From assembly GCA_027257055.1 (NCBI GenBank), contig JAPVLO010000055.1:10315501-10379500 (forward strand): DNA of 64,000 nucleotides, given 5' to 3'. Below, piece after piece: positions 62,645 to 64,000 of the stretch. This stretch comes from Cephalopachus bancanus (Eukaryota > Chordata > Mammalia > Primates > Tarsiidae). A program made the position numbers and the translations under genes. How positions within the stretch are numbered: position 1 is the stretch's first letter; each line of letters starts with the position of its first letter. The notes under the pieces were generated by a model. The model was not told the DNA's origin and made no database searches. It saw only the letters and a list, made by a program, of their open reading frames with translations.

Positions 62645-64000
62645 CTGAAAAGCAAAAGAGGAGATTTCATAAATTTATTCCACACTCCTTTTAACTCATT
62701 TTATGTATTATAAACAGATTAATTTTCCTAAATGTACCATCAATCTTATAACTTTCCTGATCAAAAAAAAAATCAAGAGCTACATTGTACTGAGCATTTA
62801 CAGTCCTTTGTGGTCTCACAGAATGAACATTTCCAACCTTCTCTGAGGATTATGGCTCAACTTACACTAAAACTTCAATTTGTGTTTTCATAACTTCCAG
62901 AAAATAGATTATCTAAAAGCAAGCATAAGAGTATAGGTGCTAATGGAAGTGAAGACAAACTAAAAAAAAGAACATTAATTACTTTTGGTAGTGGGTCTTA
63001 TATAAAGAATATGATATTTTTTCCATTGTGCTTTTTCTATATTTTCCAAATTCTAGGCATTTCATAGACATTATTTTTAGAATAAAGAAAATTATACATC
63101 TCTTTAAATCTGAAAGTTCTTTAATATAACTTTGTTCAAGAATTATCTGAAACCAACAGAGTTACATACTTGAGAAGATTAAAGATTTGCATAAAAGACC
63201 TTGATAGAAATAAGAGGCCATTCTTTCCAATAGTGTGATAAGGTTAAATCATCTACCCATGGTACTATGTATTTTTACAACTCATGATTTTTTGTATTTT
63301 TAGAAGGCTAGTATATTTCAACCTCATTCAGTATAAAAGAGATTATGAAGGGAAAAAAACAAGTGAAAGGAAAAAACAGACTAGATCCAAATGAGGGTTT
63401 GTAACAAACCTTAGATTTAGAGTGCCCTATACAATAACTAAATAATATTCAAACTAACTGAAGTAATTTATAAATGAAGATCTATATTTTAACACTTTAT
63501 GTAACAGTGCCAAAAGAATATCTCAAAGGCAAGAGTCAAAACATAGGCTAGTCTCATTGCACTTTTGAAAAAACTATTTTATTCTTGGATTCTTGGGTTG
63601 CTCCTGCTAGGTGGTCCTCAAAGTTCAAAGATCTCTTGCTGCAGTTGCTATCATTTTCATTTTCCTAGTTGTCTTTTAAACTTTAATAAAACATACTATT
63701 GTTTTTTTCAACCTTCCTTCCAAGTATCTTACCTATACAACTGAATAAAAGACTTTAAAAAGGTAATTAGAGAAAAACTCCATACATTAATCTAAAAATG
63801 GGGTAGATCATTTTAGTATGTAATTAGAAATACTGTGGCCATTATGCTACATGCAAAGTTTCTAAGTCTCAGTTAAAAAAAAAAAAGAAAATTAAAGTTA
63901 CATATACACAATCTTAGCTACCAGGAGGTACGCAAACCAGTGAGAATCCCAAAAAAGGATCAGTCGGTGCAGGCATCAGGTGAAGGGAGGCAGAAGCCTA
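62645..64000 (-). other. MBOAT2: MBOAT2 intron (partial)
   Basis: Upstream of the first MBOAT2 exon in the window. AT-rich; I find no exon, Alu or other recognisable element before the window edge. Confidence 0.8.

Overview
This is a vertebrate nuclear window from a primate. It is dense in Alu elements (about 30 copies or fragments), with LINE-1, L2, MIR and MER5-type repeats and split genes. The Alus are not the usual anthropoid or lemur/loris types. Most carry a linker reading ACAATAAATCAAAAAATTAG and a 3' end reading GACTCCAACTC instead of GACTCCGTCTC. I infer a tarsier (Carlito/Tarsius) from this; that is an inference from repeat type, not a database match.

Two protein-coding genes are present, both on the minus strand and in tandem. 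(1) KIDINS220 (ARMS) occupies the left third. Its first coding exon is at 6680-6823 (start codon 6787-6785, first 36 residues). A CpG-island promoter with a probable non-coding exon 1 lies near 19850-20305. Intron 1 (about 13.3 kb) fills the space between, and 1-6679 is intron 2. (2) MBOAT2 occupies the right third. Its last six coding exons are at 62452-62644, 58274-58377, 53512-53576, 52053-52185, 49565-49716 and 48046-48271. They join in frame to 290 residues plus stop, including the MBOAT Asn and His. A repeat-free, AT-rich block of about 5.9 kb (about 42170-48045) follows and is probably a long 3' UTR.

Between the genes (about 20.3-42.2 kb) there is a polypyrimidine tract and L2/MER5 debris beside the promoter. 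There is a 2.15-kb antisense L1 with an 11-bp target-site duplication. There is also a degraded class-I-like endogenous retrovirus on the minus strand (34731-41304). It has two LTRs of about 425 bp, a primer-binding site resembling the tRNA-Arg complement, broken protease/RT/integrase and envelope remnants, and three later Alus. A second, solo-type LTR lies against its primer-binding site.

I found no new functional system. The most unusual structure is a perfect 86-bp inverted duplication (53811-53896 / 54593-54678) inside an MBOAT2 intron, with one arm embedded in TA-rich microsatellite. Other points of note are an Alu sub-lineage marked by a shared internal deletion, several nested insertions with readable target-site duplications, two Alus stacked at one target site, and a triplicated segment within an L2. 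Interspersed-repeat family names are by recognition from memory, and repeat boundaries without a target-site duplication are approximate to about 10-30 bp.
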